Counted from the first letter of the stretch, positions 52,774-62,231 are shown. The stretch: DNA of 64,000 nt from Rhodobacteraceae bacterium 63075 (GCA_003417655.1 QVMW01000006.1:62001-126000), one strand, 5' to 3'. Numbers and translations are program-made. The notes: generated by a model not told the origin, from the sequence alone.

Positions 52774-53533
52774 TCAGAACGGCAGGTCGCGGCGCGCTTC
52801 GAGGAAAGGAATGCGCGCCTGCGCCGCGGCGACACGCGCCTTCATGACCTCCGCCCCGATCACGCAGGGCGCCTGCCCGGCCCGTGCGAGTTCCTCGCCC
52901 TGCGGGCCGATGATGCAGCTCAGCCCCGCATGCGTCATACCGCGCTCCGCGCCGGACGCATTGGCATAGGCCAGGTAGATCCCGTTTTCGAAGGCCCGCG
53001 TGCGCGTCATGGCCTCGGCCACGACGGGCCACTGCGTGCTCAGCGCCGTCGGCACGGCAACAAGCTCCGCGCCTCGCCCCGCCACGTGGCGCAGCGCTTC
53101 GGGAAACTCGAAATCGTAGCAGATCAGGATCGCCATCCTCATGCCCCCCAGCTCGAAGAGCGCCGCGTCATTTCCACAGTCGAAATGTCCGCCTTCGAAG
53201 CCCGGTGGCAGGATCAGCTTGCGGTGCCGCCCGATCACCTCTCCACGCGCGTCAATGCATTGCGCCGCGTTGAAGAGCGCCGTGCCCTCGCGCTCGGCAA
53301 ATCCATAGATCACGGCGCAGCCATGCGCCCGGGCCAGCTCGGCCACGGCTTGCGCTGCCGGCCCGCCGCTTTCCTCGGCCCGCGCGCGCAGATCGTCTCC
53401 GATATGATACCCGCAGGCAAAAAAGCTCGGGGCATATGATCAGATCATGCCCGCCCACGACACCGGCCAGCCATTCCAGCCGCGCCTCGGCGCCCTCCAG
53501 CCCGGCTGGGTTCTGTGCCACGGCCACGCGCAT
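52774..53533 (-). pseudogene. Carbon-nitrogen hydrolase (nitrilase family), frameshifted
   Basis: Two frames together encode one nitrilase-superfamily protein of about 252 residues. The first 38 residues, ending in LIICPELF with the catalytic Glu, run from 53533. The frame then breaks in a six-T run (AAAAAA at 53419-53424 on the plus strand). With one T fewer it continues ACGYHIGDDL and on through AELARAHGCAVIYGFA, HRKLILPPG (Lys) and ILICYDFEFPE (Cys) to the stop at 52774. All three catalytic residues are present, so this is a very recent lesion, a slippery site or a sequencing error. Its start overlaps the M24 gene stop (TGATG). Confidence 0.8.
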
Positions 53534-54690
53534 CAGCTTGCACTCAGCAGGATCTCGCGGGGATAGTCGGTCAGATACTCCGCCCCCTCCTCCGTGACCA
53601 CGATGGAATCGCCGATTCGCCCTGCCGTCCTGCCATCGACGGAAATGCCCCCGTCCACGGCAAAGGTCATGCCCGCCTGCAACACCGTCCTGTCGCCCGC
53701 CTTCAACTCCGGCGCTTCGAGATAGGCCACGCCGATCGACCGCCCCGTCCGATAGCCCGTCTCGTAGCCGCGCGCGGCATAGACTTCATTCGCGGCCGCC
53801 GCCACGTCCTCGGCCAGAGCGCCGGGGCGGATCGCCCCGATGGCGGCCTGCTGCGCGGCAATCGCCGCCTCCTGCACGCGCCTGTCCTCGTCGCGCACCT
53901 CTTTGACATGAAACATCCGGTCAAACCCAAGCTTGTATTGCTTGAACTGCGCCATGTTGCAAAAGCAGAAATAGACGGGGTCGAACCGCTCGTAGCGCTT
54001 CACCGAGGCGCGCCGGTGCACCATCGAGGTATCCGCCCCGCTCTGCAAAATTTGCAGGTTGTGGATCATCGGCGAGACGAACCGCTCCCAACCTGTCTCC
54101 GTCAGAAAGCCCGCGGCGGCCCGGGTTCCGGCATCGATCACGGCCAGCGCGCTTTCATATTCCCGTGCGCCTTCGGCAAGGCTGTCATGAGCCGCCTTCA
54201 TCATCGCTCCCGCGATTTTCCCGGCCTGCCGCATTACCTCGATCTCGAGAGGCGACTTGATCATCCGCATCTGTCCAAGGAGAGGCGAGATGTCCTTGAG
54301 CCTGGCCTGCTTGTGCGCCTCGTCCAGATAGCTCCGCACGATGGCAGGCAAGCTGCCCCGCTCCACCCAAATCTCGCAGGTGCGCTCTCCCAAGGCGCCG
54401 CTTAGCGCGCGGCCCCATGTGCGCCGGCCCATATCTTCCCAGGTTCGCACATCCTCGACCCATGTCATCTCGGCGACCATCTCGGATTCCATCAGCGGCG
54501 TGATGACGACAGGCTCCTCTTCGGCAAAGACCACAAGCATCGTCGGACGGCCAAACTCGATCCCGAGATATCCCCAGAACCCTGCCAGGTAGGCAATCGA
54601 GCTTTCATCGGTGAACACGGCGCACGCAATGCCTTCCGCGCGCATCCTCTCTTGAAGCACCTCAGTGCGCGCACGCGCTTCCTCCAACAT
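53533..54690 (-). CDS. M24-fold (creatinase/Xaa-Pro peptidase-like) protein lacking usual metal ligands
   Basis: A 385-residue protein with an N-terminal creatinase-N domain (AYLAGFWGYLGIEFGRP) and a C-terminal pita-bread domain. Where metal-dependent members have HGxG, it reads GRSIGVAYLEAP; where they have the two Glu ligands it reads FAVDGGIS and GRIGDSIVVTEE; the Asp pair is also unrecognisable. It may therefore be a metal-independent, creatinase-type hydrolase. GGGAGG precedes the ATG at 54690. Coupled to the downstream nitrilase-family gene, hinting at breakdown of an amide or guanidino compound. Confidence 0.78.
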   Translation of the reverse strand: MLEEARARTEVLQERMRAEGIACAVFTDESSIAYLAGFWGYLGIEFGRPTMLVVFAEEEPVVITPLMESEMVAEMTWVEDVRTWEDMGRRTWGRALSGALGERTCEIWVERGSLPAIVRSYLDEAHKQARLKDISPLLGQMRMIKSPLEIEVMRQAGKIAGAMMKAAHDSLAEGAREYESALAVIDAGTRAAAGFLTETGWERFVSPMIHNLQILQSGADTSMVHRRASVKRYERFDPVYFCFCNMAQFKQYKLGFDRMFHVKEVRDEDRRVQEAAIAAQQAAIGAIRPGALAEDVAAAANEVYAARGYETGYRTGRSIGVAYLEAPELKAGDRTVLQAGMTFAVDGGISVDGRTAGRIGDSIVVTEEGAEYLTDYPREILLSAS

Positions 54691-54778
54691 GGCATCCTCC
54701 CTTTTCTCAGGAGCTTGCCGCGCCGCAGGCATCAGTTCTTTCGGGTTTGCGCCGCCCACGGGCACGCAAGCGACCCGC

Positions 54779-55186
54779 TCAGCGCTGAATGCTCTCCAGG
54801 TAGGCCAACAGGGCCGCAAGGGGCCGCGGCGTTGGCGTGAACACGTCCTCACCCGTCTCCACGGGCACGCTCGGCCCTTCGAGCAGGAGGCCGAATTCGG
54901 GCATTTCCACATCATCGCGCCCCTGCCGTGTGTAGCCGTCGATGTAGGACAGGACACGGTTCACCGGGAAGGTGCCGCCTTTTTCGGCGCTCAGCCGCGT
55001 CAGGTCTTGCGGCGCGGTGCCGAGATCGCTTGCCAGCGGCCCGTCGCCCCGGCCGCCCGGGCCGTGGCACATGGCGCAATTGGCCGCGTAGGCCGCCGCG
55101 CCTTCGCCCTCATCTGGCATCTCCAGCGGCTCGCAGGCCGCCAGCGCTCCAACCGCCAAGATCGAGAAAACCGCCTGTCTCATCAT
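54779..55186 (-). CDS. c-type cytochrome lipoprotein
   Basis: A 135-residue protein with a signal peptide ending in a lipobox (VGALAAC), one heme motif NCAMCHGPGGRGDG and a distal Met in VEMPEFG. It is likely membrane-anchored on the periplasmic side as a one-heme electron carrier. It is a close parallel of the next gene upstream in length and layout, suggesting tandem duplication. Confidence 0.85.
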   Translation of the reverse strand: MMRQAVFSILAVGALAACEPLEMPDEGEGAAAYAANCAMCHGPGGRGDGPLASDLGTAPQDLTRLSAEKGGTFPVNRVLSYIDGYTRQGRDDVEMPEFGLLLEGPSVPVETGEDVFTPTPRPLAALLAYLESIQR

Positions 55187-55223
55187 GCACCCTCACCGCT
55201 GCCTTTTTTCAACGCCTAGCCGC

Positions 55224-55631
55224 TCAGCCCGCCTCCTGCAAGCTTTCGAGGTAGCGCACGAGGCGGACAAGCCCTGCCGCCGTGGGGATCCTGTCTCCTT
55301 CGGCCGTGGTCCAGATCACCTTTGCGCCGTCCATCTCACTGCCGAATTCCGGCATGTCCCCGAAATGCCCCGGCCCCGTATAGCCGTGAATCTTTGCGAG
55401 CACGTCATCGGCGGGAAAGCTCCCGCCCGCCCGCTCGGCAATCAGCCTCAGGTTCGACGGGCTTTGCGCCAGCCCGTCCGCTGCCGGCCCGTCCCCGGCC
55501 CCCGTGGGCCCGTGACAGGCGGCGCAGTTTTCCAGGTAGACCGCCTTGCCGCTCCTTGGCGCGCCGTCACCGGGGCTTTGCACGCAGCCCGCCAGCAGCA
55601 AGGCTGCAACACCCGATACGAAATATCTCAT
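55224..55631 (-). CDS. c-type cytochrome lipoprotein, paralogue
   Basis: A 135-residue protein starting MRYFVSGVAALLLAGC, whose last residue is the lipidated Cys. The heme motif is NCAACHGPTGAGDG and the axial Met is in GDMPEFGSEM. It has the same length and plan as the downstream cytochrome 37 bases away. The start at 55631 is chosen for the signal peptide; the frame runs further upstream without one. No oxidase or dehydrogenase partner is adjacent. Confidence 0.83.
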   Translation of the reverse strand: MRYFVSGVAALLLAGCVQSPGDGAPRSGKAVYLENCAACHGPTGAGDGPAADGLAQSPSNLRLIAERAGGSFPADDVLAKIHGYTGPGHFGDMPEFGSEMDGAKVIWTTAEGDRIPTAAGLVRLVRYLESLQEAG

Positions 55632-55742
55632 GCGAGCACCTCCCGCCTCGTTGTCCCAAGTGCGCGACCTGTCAGCTTTGATCTGGATCATTTGCACCCT
55701 GCATGCCACTCTCCGCGCCAAAGGATCACGACAGGACCTGCA

Positions 55743-56156
55743 ATGCCGCTCACACCCGCCGATGCCCAGACGATTTTCGACGAGAACTTCGCACCCTGGG
55801 TCCGTGCCCTGGACCTTCAATTCACCGAAACCGACGAAACGGGCCGCTGCACTGCCGAAATGGCGATCACCGATGATCTGACGCGCATGGGCGATGTGCT
55901 CTCGGGCCAGGCGCTCGCCGCCATGGCCGACACGGTCATGGTCTTTGCCTGCGCGTCGCTCTTCGGCGAGATGCGCCCCGTCGCGACGACCAATCTCGAA
56001 GTGCAGTTCCTGCGCCCCGGCCTCGGCGAACGTGTCATCTGCACCGCCGAGATCACCAAGCCGGGCCGCAACCTGCTCTTCTGCCGCGCCGTAATGCGCG
56101 CAGAGCCCTCCGGCAAGGACATAGCAACCGCCACGGCCACGTTTCACCTCGCCTGA
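55743..56156 (+). CDS. PaaI-type acyl-CoA thioesterase
   Basis: A 137-residue hot-dog protein. MGDVLSGQALAAMADTVMVF carries the conserved loop and Asp of the PaaI/4HBT group, and TTNLEVQFLRPG is typical. The ATG at 55743 has AGGA six bases upstream. It likely hydrolyses acyl- or aryl-CoA thioesters; the substrate is not determined. The next gene starts 11 bases later. Confidence 0.85.
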   Translation: MPLTPADAQTIFDENFAPWVRALDLQFTETDETGRCTAEMAITDDLTRMGDVLSGQALAAMADTVMVFACASLFGEMRPVATTNLEVQFLRPGLGERVICTAEITKPGRNLLFCRAVMRAEPSGKDIATATATFHLA

Positions 56157-56167
56157 AGGAGCCCTCC

Positions 56168-56614
56168 ATGCACAGCCCCGCCACCTACGCGCTTGTCATG
56201 CTCGCCGCCGGGATCGGCATTCCCGTCCTCGCCGCGCTCAATGCCGCGCTCGGCACGCGGCTCGGCACGCCCTTCGCGGCCGGGGTGATCCTGTTTTGCG
56301 TGGCGCTCTTCGCGGCCATCGTGATGCTCTTCGTGACAGGAAGCCAGGGCGCGCTCGCCCAAGCCCCCGCCCAGCCCCGGCATCTCTTCCTTGCCGGGCT
56401 GCTCGTGGCCTTTTACGTGCTGTCGATCACCTGGGCCGCCCCGCGCTTCGGCGTGGGCAATGCGGTCTTCTTCGTTCTGCTGGGTCAGCTCATATCGGCG
56501 GCGGTGATCGACCATTTCGGCCTGTTCGGCGCGCGCATCTCGCCGCTCACGCTCGCCCGTGCGGGCGGCATCGCCTTCATGGCCTGTGGTGTCTGGCTCA
56601 CGCAACAGGCGTGA
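56168..56614 (+). CDS. DMT-superfamily small membrane protein (YdcZ/DUF606 type)
   Basis: A 148-residue protein with about five hydrophobic helices, of the DUF606/YdcZ group of drug/metabolite transporter relatives (AGIGIPVLAALNAALGTRLG, then WAAPRFGVGNAVFFVLLGQL). The single five-helix unit likely works as a dimer. Substrate unknown. AAGGAG precedes the ATG. Confidence 0.82.
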   Translation: MHSPATYALVMLAAGIGIPVLAALNAALGTRLGTPFAAGVILFCVALFAAIVMLFVTGSQGALAQAPAQPRHLFLAGLLVAFYVLSITWAAPRFGVGNAVFFVLLGQLISAAVIDHFGLFGARISPLTLARAGGIAFMACGVWLTQQA

Positions 56615-56630
56615 GGCCAGCTGCGGAGGA

Positions 56631-57272
56631 TCACGCCGCGCCGTCCGCACCCTGCGCCATGACGCTGATCTGCGTCTCCGGCAACGCCTCTTTCAGCCCG
56701 GACAAGACCACTTCGGCACCATTGGAGAGCACCACGACGAGCCTATCGTTCTCGATGCGCTGTTCGGTCACGCTCAGGTCTTCTCCCGGCTCCTGCAAGA
56801 CGACCAGCACATCTTCGGCGACGTCGAAATCCGTCACCTGCGTGGCGCCGGCCTCCTCGGAAGGCATGTCGAAGCCGTCATCCTCGATGCCTCCCGCGAC
56901 CATCTCTGCCGCCCCGAGAACGAGCGGGCTGTCATCCGGGGGGGTAGCACCGTCATCGGCAGCCGGGTCGTCGCTGCCGAACGCATCGTCAAGGGCGTCA
57001 GGGGCCCTGTCAGCAGCGGCCACGTCTTCGCCGCCCGGCTCCTCGCCCGGATCTTCGATGTCGGACATCCAGTCGAGAATGTCGATATCCTCCGCGCCGG
57101 CACGCGCATGGCCCCCCGACATGTCCATGCCGCCATCACCGGTGCCATCGGCACCCGTGTTGTCGTCACCCCCGCCGGACTCGCCCGTGTCATCCCCGGC
57201 GGCATCGCTCAGGAAGGGCACGAACATCATCGGCAGCCCGACAAGGGCCAGGATCATCAATGCGTCCAGCAC
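56631..57272 (-). CDS. Acidic membrane-anchored protein of unknown function
   Basis: A 213-residue protein with one N-terminal membrane helix (MLDALMILALVGLPMMFVPF), a long low-complexity stretch rich in Asp, Glu and Gly (residues about 25-120), and a C-terminal domain with TDFDVAEDVLVVL and NGAEVVLSGLK. That last part recalls calcium-linked domains seen beside RTX repeats, but there is no GGxGxD repeat. The acidic middle could bind cations. Convergent with the YdcZ-like gene. Confidence 0.7.
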   Translation of the reverse strand: MLDALMILALVGLPMMFVPFLSDAAGDDTGESGGGDDNTGADGTGDGGMDMSGGHARAGAEDIDILDWMSDIEDPGEEPGGEDVAAADRAPDALDDAFGSDDPAADDGATPPDDSPLVLGAAEMVAGGIEDDGFDMPSEEAGATQVTDFDVAEDVLVVLQEPGEDLSVTEQRIENDRLVVVLSNGAEVVLSGLKEALPETQISVMAQGADGAA

Positions 57273-57383
57273 GAATTCGCTCCATCTTCAACGGGCGCGG
57301 ATCGCGCCTGCCAGATGGTGAGCTATTGCGACAAACTGGCGATAGTGTGACGATTCATGGTCGCTTTCTGAGCCATTCTGGCG

Positions 57384-58376
57384 TCAATCCCGCGCAAGTG
57401 CCTCGATTTGGGACCAGAAACCGTCCTCGATCTCGATCTTCTCCATCGGGGTCTTGCCCTGTCCCGGCATCCGCGCGCCCGCATCCGCGCCGACAGCCTC
57501 GGCCACCTGCGCCAGGCGCGCCGCGAAGTCCGTGGATGTGTCCGGATCGATCAGCAGGTAGTATTGCCCGAGGTCATGCGGCGGGCCTTCGGGGGCCTTG
57601 AGCGGTCGGACATCCACGGAAGCCACGCCGCCCGTCATGCCGGCCGCAAGAAGCTCGGCCATGAGCCCGAACCCCCAGCCCTTGTAGCCGCCATCCATGC
57701 CGCCAAGGCTGACGAGCGAGCCCTCCAGCGCAGCGGCGGGATCCGTGGTGGGCGCCCCGTCCCTGTCGATGGCCCAGCCCTCGGGAATGGGCTCCCCGGC
57801 CGCCTTCGCCATGGTGATCTTTCCGAGCGCCACCGTGGTGGTGCTCTGATCGAACATCATCGCGATGCCCCCGGCCCCGTCCGGCACGGCAAAAGCGATC
57901 GGGTTCGTCCCGATCACGCGGGTCTTGCCGCCCGGCGGAGCGACGATGGGCGAGGCATTGGTCAGCCCCAGCCCGATCAGCCCGGCGCGCGCGATCTGTT
58001 CGGTGAAGTATCCAAGGCTGGTGCAGGTATGCGCATGCCCCACGGCAAGCGAAGCGACGCCGCACTCCCTGGCCGCGTCCAATGCCTCAGGCAGCCCCCG
58101 CGCGAAAGCCGGCTGCGCAAAGCCGAAACGCGCATCCACATGCACAGCCCCGGGGCGCAGCCGTTCCACGACCGGCTCCACGTCTCCCCTGACGCGCCCG
58201 CTTTCAAGCTGCTGGCAATAGCTTTCGAGATAGTAGAGCCCACAAATCTTGTTTCCGACGCTCTCGGCCTTGGCCACCGCATCGGCCACGTGCCCGGCCA
58301 CCCAGTCCGCAGCCCCGTGCCGCACGAGCGCCGCCCGCGTCACATCCCGGATCTCATCAATCGACTTCTCGGCCAT
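57384..58376 (-). CDS. Ldh2-family malate/L-lactate/ureidoglycolate dehydrogenase-like oxidoreductase
   Basis: A 330-residue NAD(P)-dependent dehydrogenase of the Ldh2 fold. VASLAVGHAHTCTSLGYF carries the catalytic-region His; IGTNPIAFAVP and MMFDQSTTTVALGK are typical. Known members act on 2-hydroxy acids such as malate, sulfolactate or ureidoglycolate. The ATG at 58376 has CAGGGAG upstream. The specific substrate cannot be named from sequence. Confidence 0.87.
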   Translation of the reverse strand: MAEKSIDEIRDVTRAALVRHGAADWVAGHVADAVAKAESVGNKICGLYYLESYCQQLESGRVRGDVEPVVERLRPGAVHVDARFGFAQPAFARGLPEALDAARECGVASLAVGHAHTCTSLGYFTEQIARAGLIGLGLTNASPIVAPPGGKTRVIGTNPIAFAVPDGAGGIAMMFDQSTTTVALGKITMAKAAGEPIPEGWAIDRDGAPTTDPAAALEGSLVSLGGMDGGYKGWGFGLMAELLAAGMTGGVASVDVRPLKAPEGPPHDLGQYYLLIDPDTSTDFAARLAQVAEAVGADAGARMPGQGKTPMEKIEIEDGFWSQIEALARD

Positions 58377-58402
58377 GCCCTGTCTCCCTGTTTCAGCCCC
58401 CG

Positions 58403-58463
58403 CCTTTTTTCTTGCTGGAAATATCCCAGGGGGGGGGTGTGGGGGGGACAGCGTCCCCCCCAC
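58403..58463 (+). repeat. TTTTTTCTTGC...ATATCCC motif with AGC-loop hairpin, copy 2
   Basis: CCTTTTTTCTTGCTGGAAAT followed by ATCCC (58403-58427), then an 11-bp perfect hairpin with loop AGC (GTGGGGGGGAC/GTCCCCCCCAC, 58439-58463), and a CGCCGCG-A-CGCGGCG hairpin at 58464-58478. It lies between the Ldh2 gene start and the lolD stop, both minus strand. The layout matches 52620-52736, with the hairpin sequence different but the loop the same. Confidence 0.7.
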
Positions 58464-58493
58464 CGCCGCGACGCGGCGAAGCCGCGGCGCAAC

Positions 58494-59177
58494 TCATGTC
58501 TTCACAAGAACACCCTCGTTCATCTCCAGCACCCTGTCCATACGCCCTGCAAGATCGAGGTTGTGCGTTGCCACGAGCCCGGCAAGCCCGGTCTCCCGCG
58601 CCACACGCATCAGCGCGGTGAAAACCTGGTCGGATGTGCCCGGGTCGAGGTTGCCCGTCGGCTCATCGGCCAGCAGGAGGCGCGGCGCATTGGCCAGCGC
58701 CCGGCAGAAGGCCACGCGCTGCTGCTCGCCGCCCGACATGTCCGCCGGCCGGTGGTCTGCGCGGGCCGCCACGCCGACATGCCCCAGAAGTTCCATCGCC
58801 CGCGCCTTCGCTGCGCCGCGCGAGGCCCCGTTCGCCAGCTGCGGCAGCATGACATTCTCCAGCGCGCTGAACTCGGGCAACAGGTGGTGGAACTGGTAGA
58901 CGAAGCCGATATCCTCGCGCCGCACGAGCGTGCGCCGGCGATCTCCGCGCCCGCTCATCTCCTGCCCGCCGATCTCCACGCGCCCCGCATCGGGCGTGTC
59001 CAGCAGCCCCGCGATGTGCAAAAGCGTCGATTTGCCGGCCCCGCTCGGCGCCACGAGCGCGACGATCTCACCGGGCTGCAAGTCCAGCGACGCGCCGCGC
59101 AGCACCTTCACCTCGCCCGGCTGGCCACGCTTGTAGGTCTTCTCGATCCCTTCGAGCTTCAGGACCAGCTCACTCAT
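58494..59177 (-). CDS. lolD: Lipoprotein-releasing ABC transporter ATPase LolD
   Basis: A 227-residue ABC ATPase. Walker A is APSGAGKST, the signature [15 protein letters not shown], Walker [13 protein letters not shown] and the H-loop [26 protein letters not shown] is the LolD-specific segment that distinguishes it from other MacB-type ATPases. It drives extraction of lipoproteins from the inner membrane. It overlaps the permease gene by eight bases. Confidence 0.93.
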   Translation of the reverse strand: MSELVLKLEGIEKTYKRGQPGEVKVLRGASLDLQPGEIVALVAPSGAGKSTLLHIAGLLDTPDAGRVEIGGQEMSGRGDRRRTLVRREDIGFVYQFHHLLPEFSALENVMLPQLANGASRGAAKARAMELLGHVGVAARADHRPADMSGGEQQRVAFCRALANAPRLLLADEPTGNLDPGTSDQVFTALMRVARETGLAGLVATHNLDLAGRMDRVLEMNEGVLVKT

Positions 59178-60444
59178 AGCGCAGCGCCTCCACCGGGTTC
59201 ATCCGCGCCGCCCGGCGGGCGGGAAAGATCGTCACGATGAAGCTGAGCCCGAGGCTCAGCGCCACGGCGCTCAGCACGTCCGCCAGTTGCAGCTTGGCCG
59301 GCAGGAAGGAAATGCCCCGGACCGCCGGGTCCCAGATCCCGCCGCCGGAGACACCGTTCACGATGGCGAAGATCGGGTCGATATAGATCGCGAAGAGGCA
59401 GCCGAGCAGCACGCCCAGCGCCGTGCCGATGATCCCGGTGAAGGCGCCGCAGATGAAGAAGATGCGCAGCACGGCCCCTTCCGTCAGCCCGATCGTGCGC
59501 AGGATGCCGATGTCGCGCCCCTTGTTCTTGACCAGCATGATCAGCCCCGAGACGATGTTCATCGCCGCGATCAGCACCAGGATCGACAGGATCACGAACA
59601 TCACGTTGTCCTCGATGTCGAGCGCCCGCAGGAAGCCGCCCGAGGCGTCACGCCAGGTCCAGAGCAGCGCGCGCTCCCCACCCGCGCGCAGCAGATCGAG
59701 GCTCATCTCGTCCACGCGGTCGGGCTCGGCCACCATCACCTCGATCTCGTCGGCGCGGCCCTCGCGGTTGAAGAAGACCTGCGCCTCTTCGAAGGGCATG
59801 TAGACACGCGTGCGGTCGATGTCGTAGCGCCCCGCGGTGAAGATATAGACCACTTCGAAGGCCTTGACGCGCGGGCTGGTCCCGAAGGCGGTCTTCACGC
59901 CGTTGGGGCTGATCACCTTGACCCTGTCGCCGGTGACGACGCCGAGTTCGCGCGCCACGCCCGAGCCGATGGCGATCCCCTCGGTGAACCTGTCGATATC
60001 GCCCTCGCGCGACTGCGGCTGGGCGATCCGCGGGATGGTCTTGAGGTTGTCTTCCGTGATCCCGAACACCTCGATCCCGGCATTGCGCCCGCCCGCCGAG
60101 GCCATGACCTGCCCCTTGACCAGCGGCGCGGCGCGGGTGACGCCCTCCACCGCGCGCAGGCGCTCGGCCACGGCATCATAATCGGTGATGGTCCGGTCGA
60201 GCCGCCCGGTCTGTGCAACCTCGGCCTGCTGATAGACGGTCACATGGGCATTGGCCCCGAGGATCGTATCGACGAACTCCGCCCGGAAGCCCGCGCGCAC
60301 GGCGAGCGTCGCGATGAGCGCCATGACGGCGAGGGTGATCCCGATCAGGCTGATCCAGGTCATCACGCTGACCCCGCCCTCGGACCGGCGCGCGCGCAGG
60401 TAGCGCCACGCGATCATCATCTCATGTCCGGCAAAAAGGGCCAT
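59170..60444 (-). CDS. Lipoprotein-releasing ABC transporter permease (LolC/LolE family)
   Basis: A 424-residue permease with one N-terminal helix, a large periplasmic domain (residues about 50-270) and three C-terminal helices. [19 protein letters not shown] at the N-terminus and [16 protein letters not shown] at the C-terminus are the LolC/E hallmarks. Only one permease gene is present, as in bacteria that use a homodimeric LolF-like form. ATG at 60444 has AGGTGA upstream; a GTG four codons earlier is possible. Confidence 0.9.
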   Translation of the reverse strand: MALFAGHEMMIAWRYLRARRSEGGVSVMTWISLIGITLAVMALIATLAVRAGFRAEFVDTILGANAHVTVYQQAEVAQTGRLDRTITDYDAVAERLRAVEGVTRAAPLVKGQVMASAGGRNAGIEVFGITEDNLKTIPRIAQPQSREGDIDRFTEGIAIGSGVARELGVVTGDRVKVISPNGVKTAFGTSPRVKAFEVVYIFTAGRYDIDRTRVYMPFEEAQVFFNREGRADEIEVMVAEPDRVDEMSLDLLRAGGERALLWTWRDASGGFLRALDIEDNVMFVILSILVLIAAMNIVSGLIMLVKNKGRDIGILRTIGLTEGAVLRIFFICGAFTGIIGTALGVLLGCLFAIYIDPIFAIVNGVSGGGIWDPAVRGISFLPAKLQLADVLSAVALSLGLSFIVTIFPARRAARMNPVEALRYE

Positions 60445-60580
60445 CCGACTGCTCACCTGAAGTTTTGCCGCAAACTGACCCCGCGCGCATCGGGCGTCAA
60501 GCGAAAGCGCCCTTGCTTTTCAAACCGGATGGAAAGGGCTATCAGGCCGCCTGACATCAAAGCGCCCCGAGGAGACGCGC

Positions 60581-62176
60581 GTGGGACAATCCGAAGACGA
60601 GACACCGCTGGACCTCTTCATCATCGGGGGCGGCATCAACGGCTGCGGAATTGCCCGCGATGCGGCCGGGCGCGGCCTTTCGGTCGGGCTGGCGGAGATG
60701 AATGATCTGGCCTCGGCCACGTCCTCGGCCTCGACGAAGCTCTTTCACGGCGGGCTGCGCTACCTGGAATATTTCGAGTTCCGGCTCGTGCGCGAGGCGC
60801 TGATCGAGCGCGAGACGCTGCTCGAGGCCATGCCGCATATCAGCTGGCCCATGCGCTTCGTGCTGCCCTATCACAAGGACATGCGCTTCGAGGCGGAGAC
60901 GCCGATGTCGCGGCTGCTGAGCGTCGCGATGCCCTGGATGAAGGGGCGCAGGCCCGCCTGGCTGCTCCGGCTGGGGCTGTTTCTCTACGATCACCTCGGC
61001 GGGCGCAGGAACCTGCCGGGAACAAGGACCCGCGACCTGCGAGGGACTCAAGAAGGCGCGCCGCTGCAAGGGCGCTTCGAGAAAGCCTATGAATATTCCG
61101 ACTGCTGGGTGGAAGATTCGCGGCTCGTGGTGCTCAATGCCCGCGACGCGGAGGCGCGCGGCGCGCAGATCATGACGCGCAGGCAGGTGACAGGCGCGAC
61201 TTGCGAGGGCGGCATCTGGCGCGTCGAGACGCGCGATACCGAAACAGGCGAGGCGCAGACGCACCGCGCCCGCATGCTCGTCAATGCCGGTGGCCCCTGG
61301 GTCGGCGACATCCTCCAGGGGAAGCTGCGGCTGAATTCGCGCGAGGGCGTCCGGCTGGTGCGCGGCTCGCATATCGTGACCCGCAAGCTCTATGACCATG
61401 ACAAGGCCTACTTCTTCCAGGGCACGGATGGCCGGATCATCTTCGCCATCCCCTACGAGACGGATTTCACCCTCATCGGCACCACCGATGCCGAGCACGC
61501 CGATGCCGCGCAAGAGCCCGAATGCACGCCCGAAGAGCAGGATTACCTGTTGGGCTTTGCCAACCAGTATTTCAAGCAGGAACTGGGCCGCGACGACGTG
61601 GTCTGGACCTATTCCGGCGTCCGCCCGCTCTATGACGATGGCTCCAGCAGCGCCACGGCGGCGACGCGCGACTACACGCTGAAGGTCGACACGAGTGCAG
61701 GCGCGCCGGTGCTCAACGTTTTCGGCGGCAAGATCACCACCTATCGCCGACTCGCAGAGAGCGCGCTGGAGAAGATCGGCGCGCAGCTGGGGGTGGCCGG
61801 GGAGCACTGGACAGCCGGTGCCCCGCTGCCCGGCGGCGATTTCCCGGTGGATGGCGTCGATGATCTGGTCGCCGGGCTGATGCGGCGTTTTCCCTTTCTG
61901 ACACGCGCTTGGGCGCAGCGGCTGGTGCGCGCTTACGGCACCGAGGCGGCGGAAATTCTCGGGGAGGCGGCCCAGGCCACGGAGCTCGGCCGCGATTTCG
62001 GCGCGACGCTCAGCGAAGCCGAGGTCCGCTGGCTGATGGAGCGCGAATATGCGCGAACGGCCGAAGACGTGATCTGGCGGCGCAGCAAGCTGGGATTGCG
62101 CCTGACCGAGGCCCAGGTGCGCGCGCTCGATGCGTGGATGACGGAGCGGCGCAAAGGCCCGGCTGCTGAGAGCTAG
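60581..62176 (+). CDS. glpD: Glycerol-3-phosphate dehydrogenase (aerobic, FAD)
   Basis: A 531-residue membrane-associated flavoenzyme that oxidises glycerol 3-phosphate to dihydroxyacetone phosphate and feeds electrons to quinone. LFIIGGGINGCGIARDAAGR is the FAD loop, SSASTKLFHGGLRYLE the signature block, and NVFGGKITTYRRLAE the second. GAGGAG precedes a GTG start. It forms a pair with glpK; no glpF or glpR is visible. Confidence 0.95.
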   Translation: MGQSEDETPLDLFIIGGGINGCGIARDAAGRGLSVGLAEMNDLASATSSASTKLFHGGLRYLEYFEFRLVREALIERETLLEAMPHISWPMRFVLPYHKDMRFEAETPMSRLLSVAMPWMKGRRPAWLLRLGLFLYDHLGGRRNLPGTRTRDLRGTQEGAPLQGRFEKAYEYSDCWVEDSRLVVLNARDAEARGAQIMTRRQVTGATCEGGIWRVETRDTETGEAQTHRARMLVNAGGPWVGDILQGKLRLNSREGVRLVRGSHIVTRKLYDHDKAYFFQGTDGRIIFAIPYETDFTLIGTTDAEHADAAQEPECTPEEQDYLLGFANQYFKQELGRDDVVWTYSGVRPLYDDGSSSATAATRDYTLKVDTSAGAPVLNVFGGKITTYRRLAESALEKIGAQLGVAGEHWTAGAPLPGGDFPVDGVDDLVAGLMRRFPFLTRAWAQRLVRAYGTEAAEILGEAAQATELGRDFGATLSEAEVRWLMEREYARTAEDVIWRRSKLGLRLTEAQVRALDAWMTERRKGPAAES

Positions 62177-62205
62177 GGTCAGACGTTCTTGGATATGGCG
62201 CCACC

Positions 62206-62231
62206 CGCGATTTTTCCTTTGTCAAATCGCG
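62206..62231 (+). terminator. Hairpin between glpD and glpK
   Basis: CGCGATTT and AAATCGCG form a perfect 8-bp stem around a ten-base loop 30 bases after the glpD stop. There is no T-run after it, so it is more likely an mRNA processing or attenuation hairpin than a full terminator. Confidence 0.5.
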
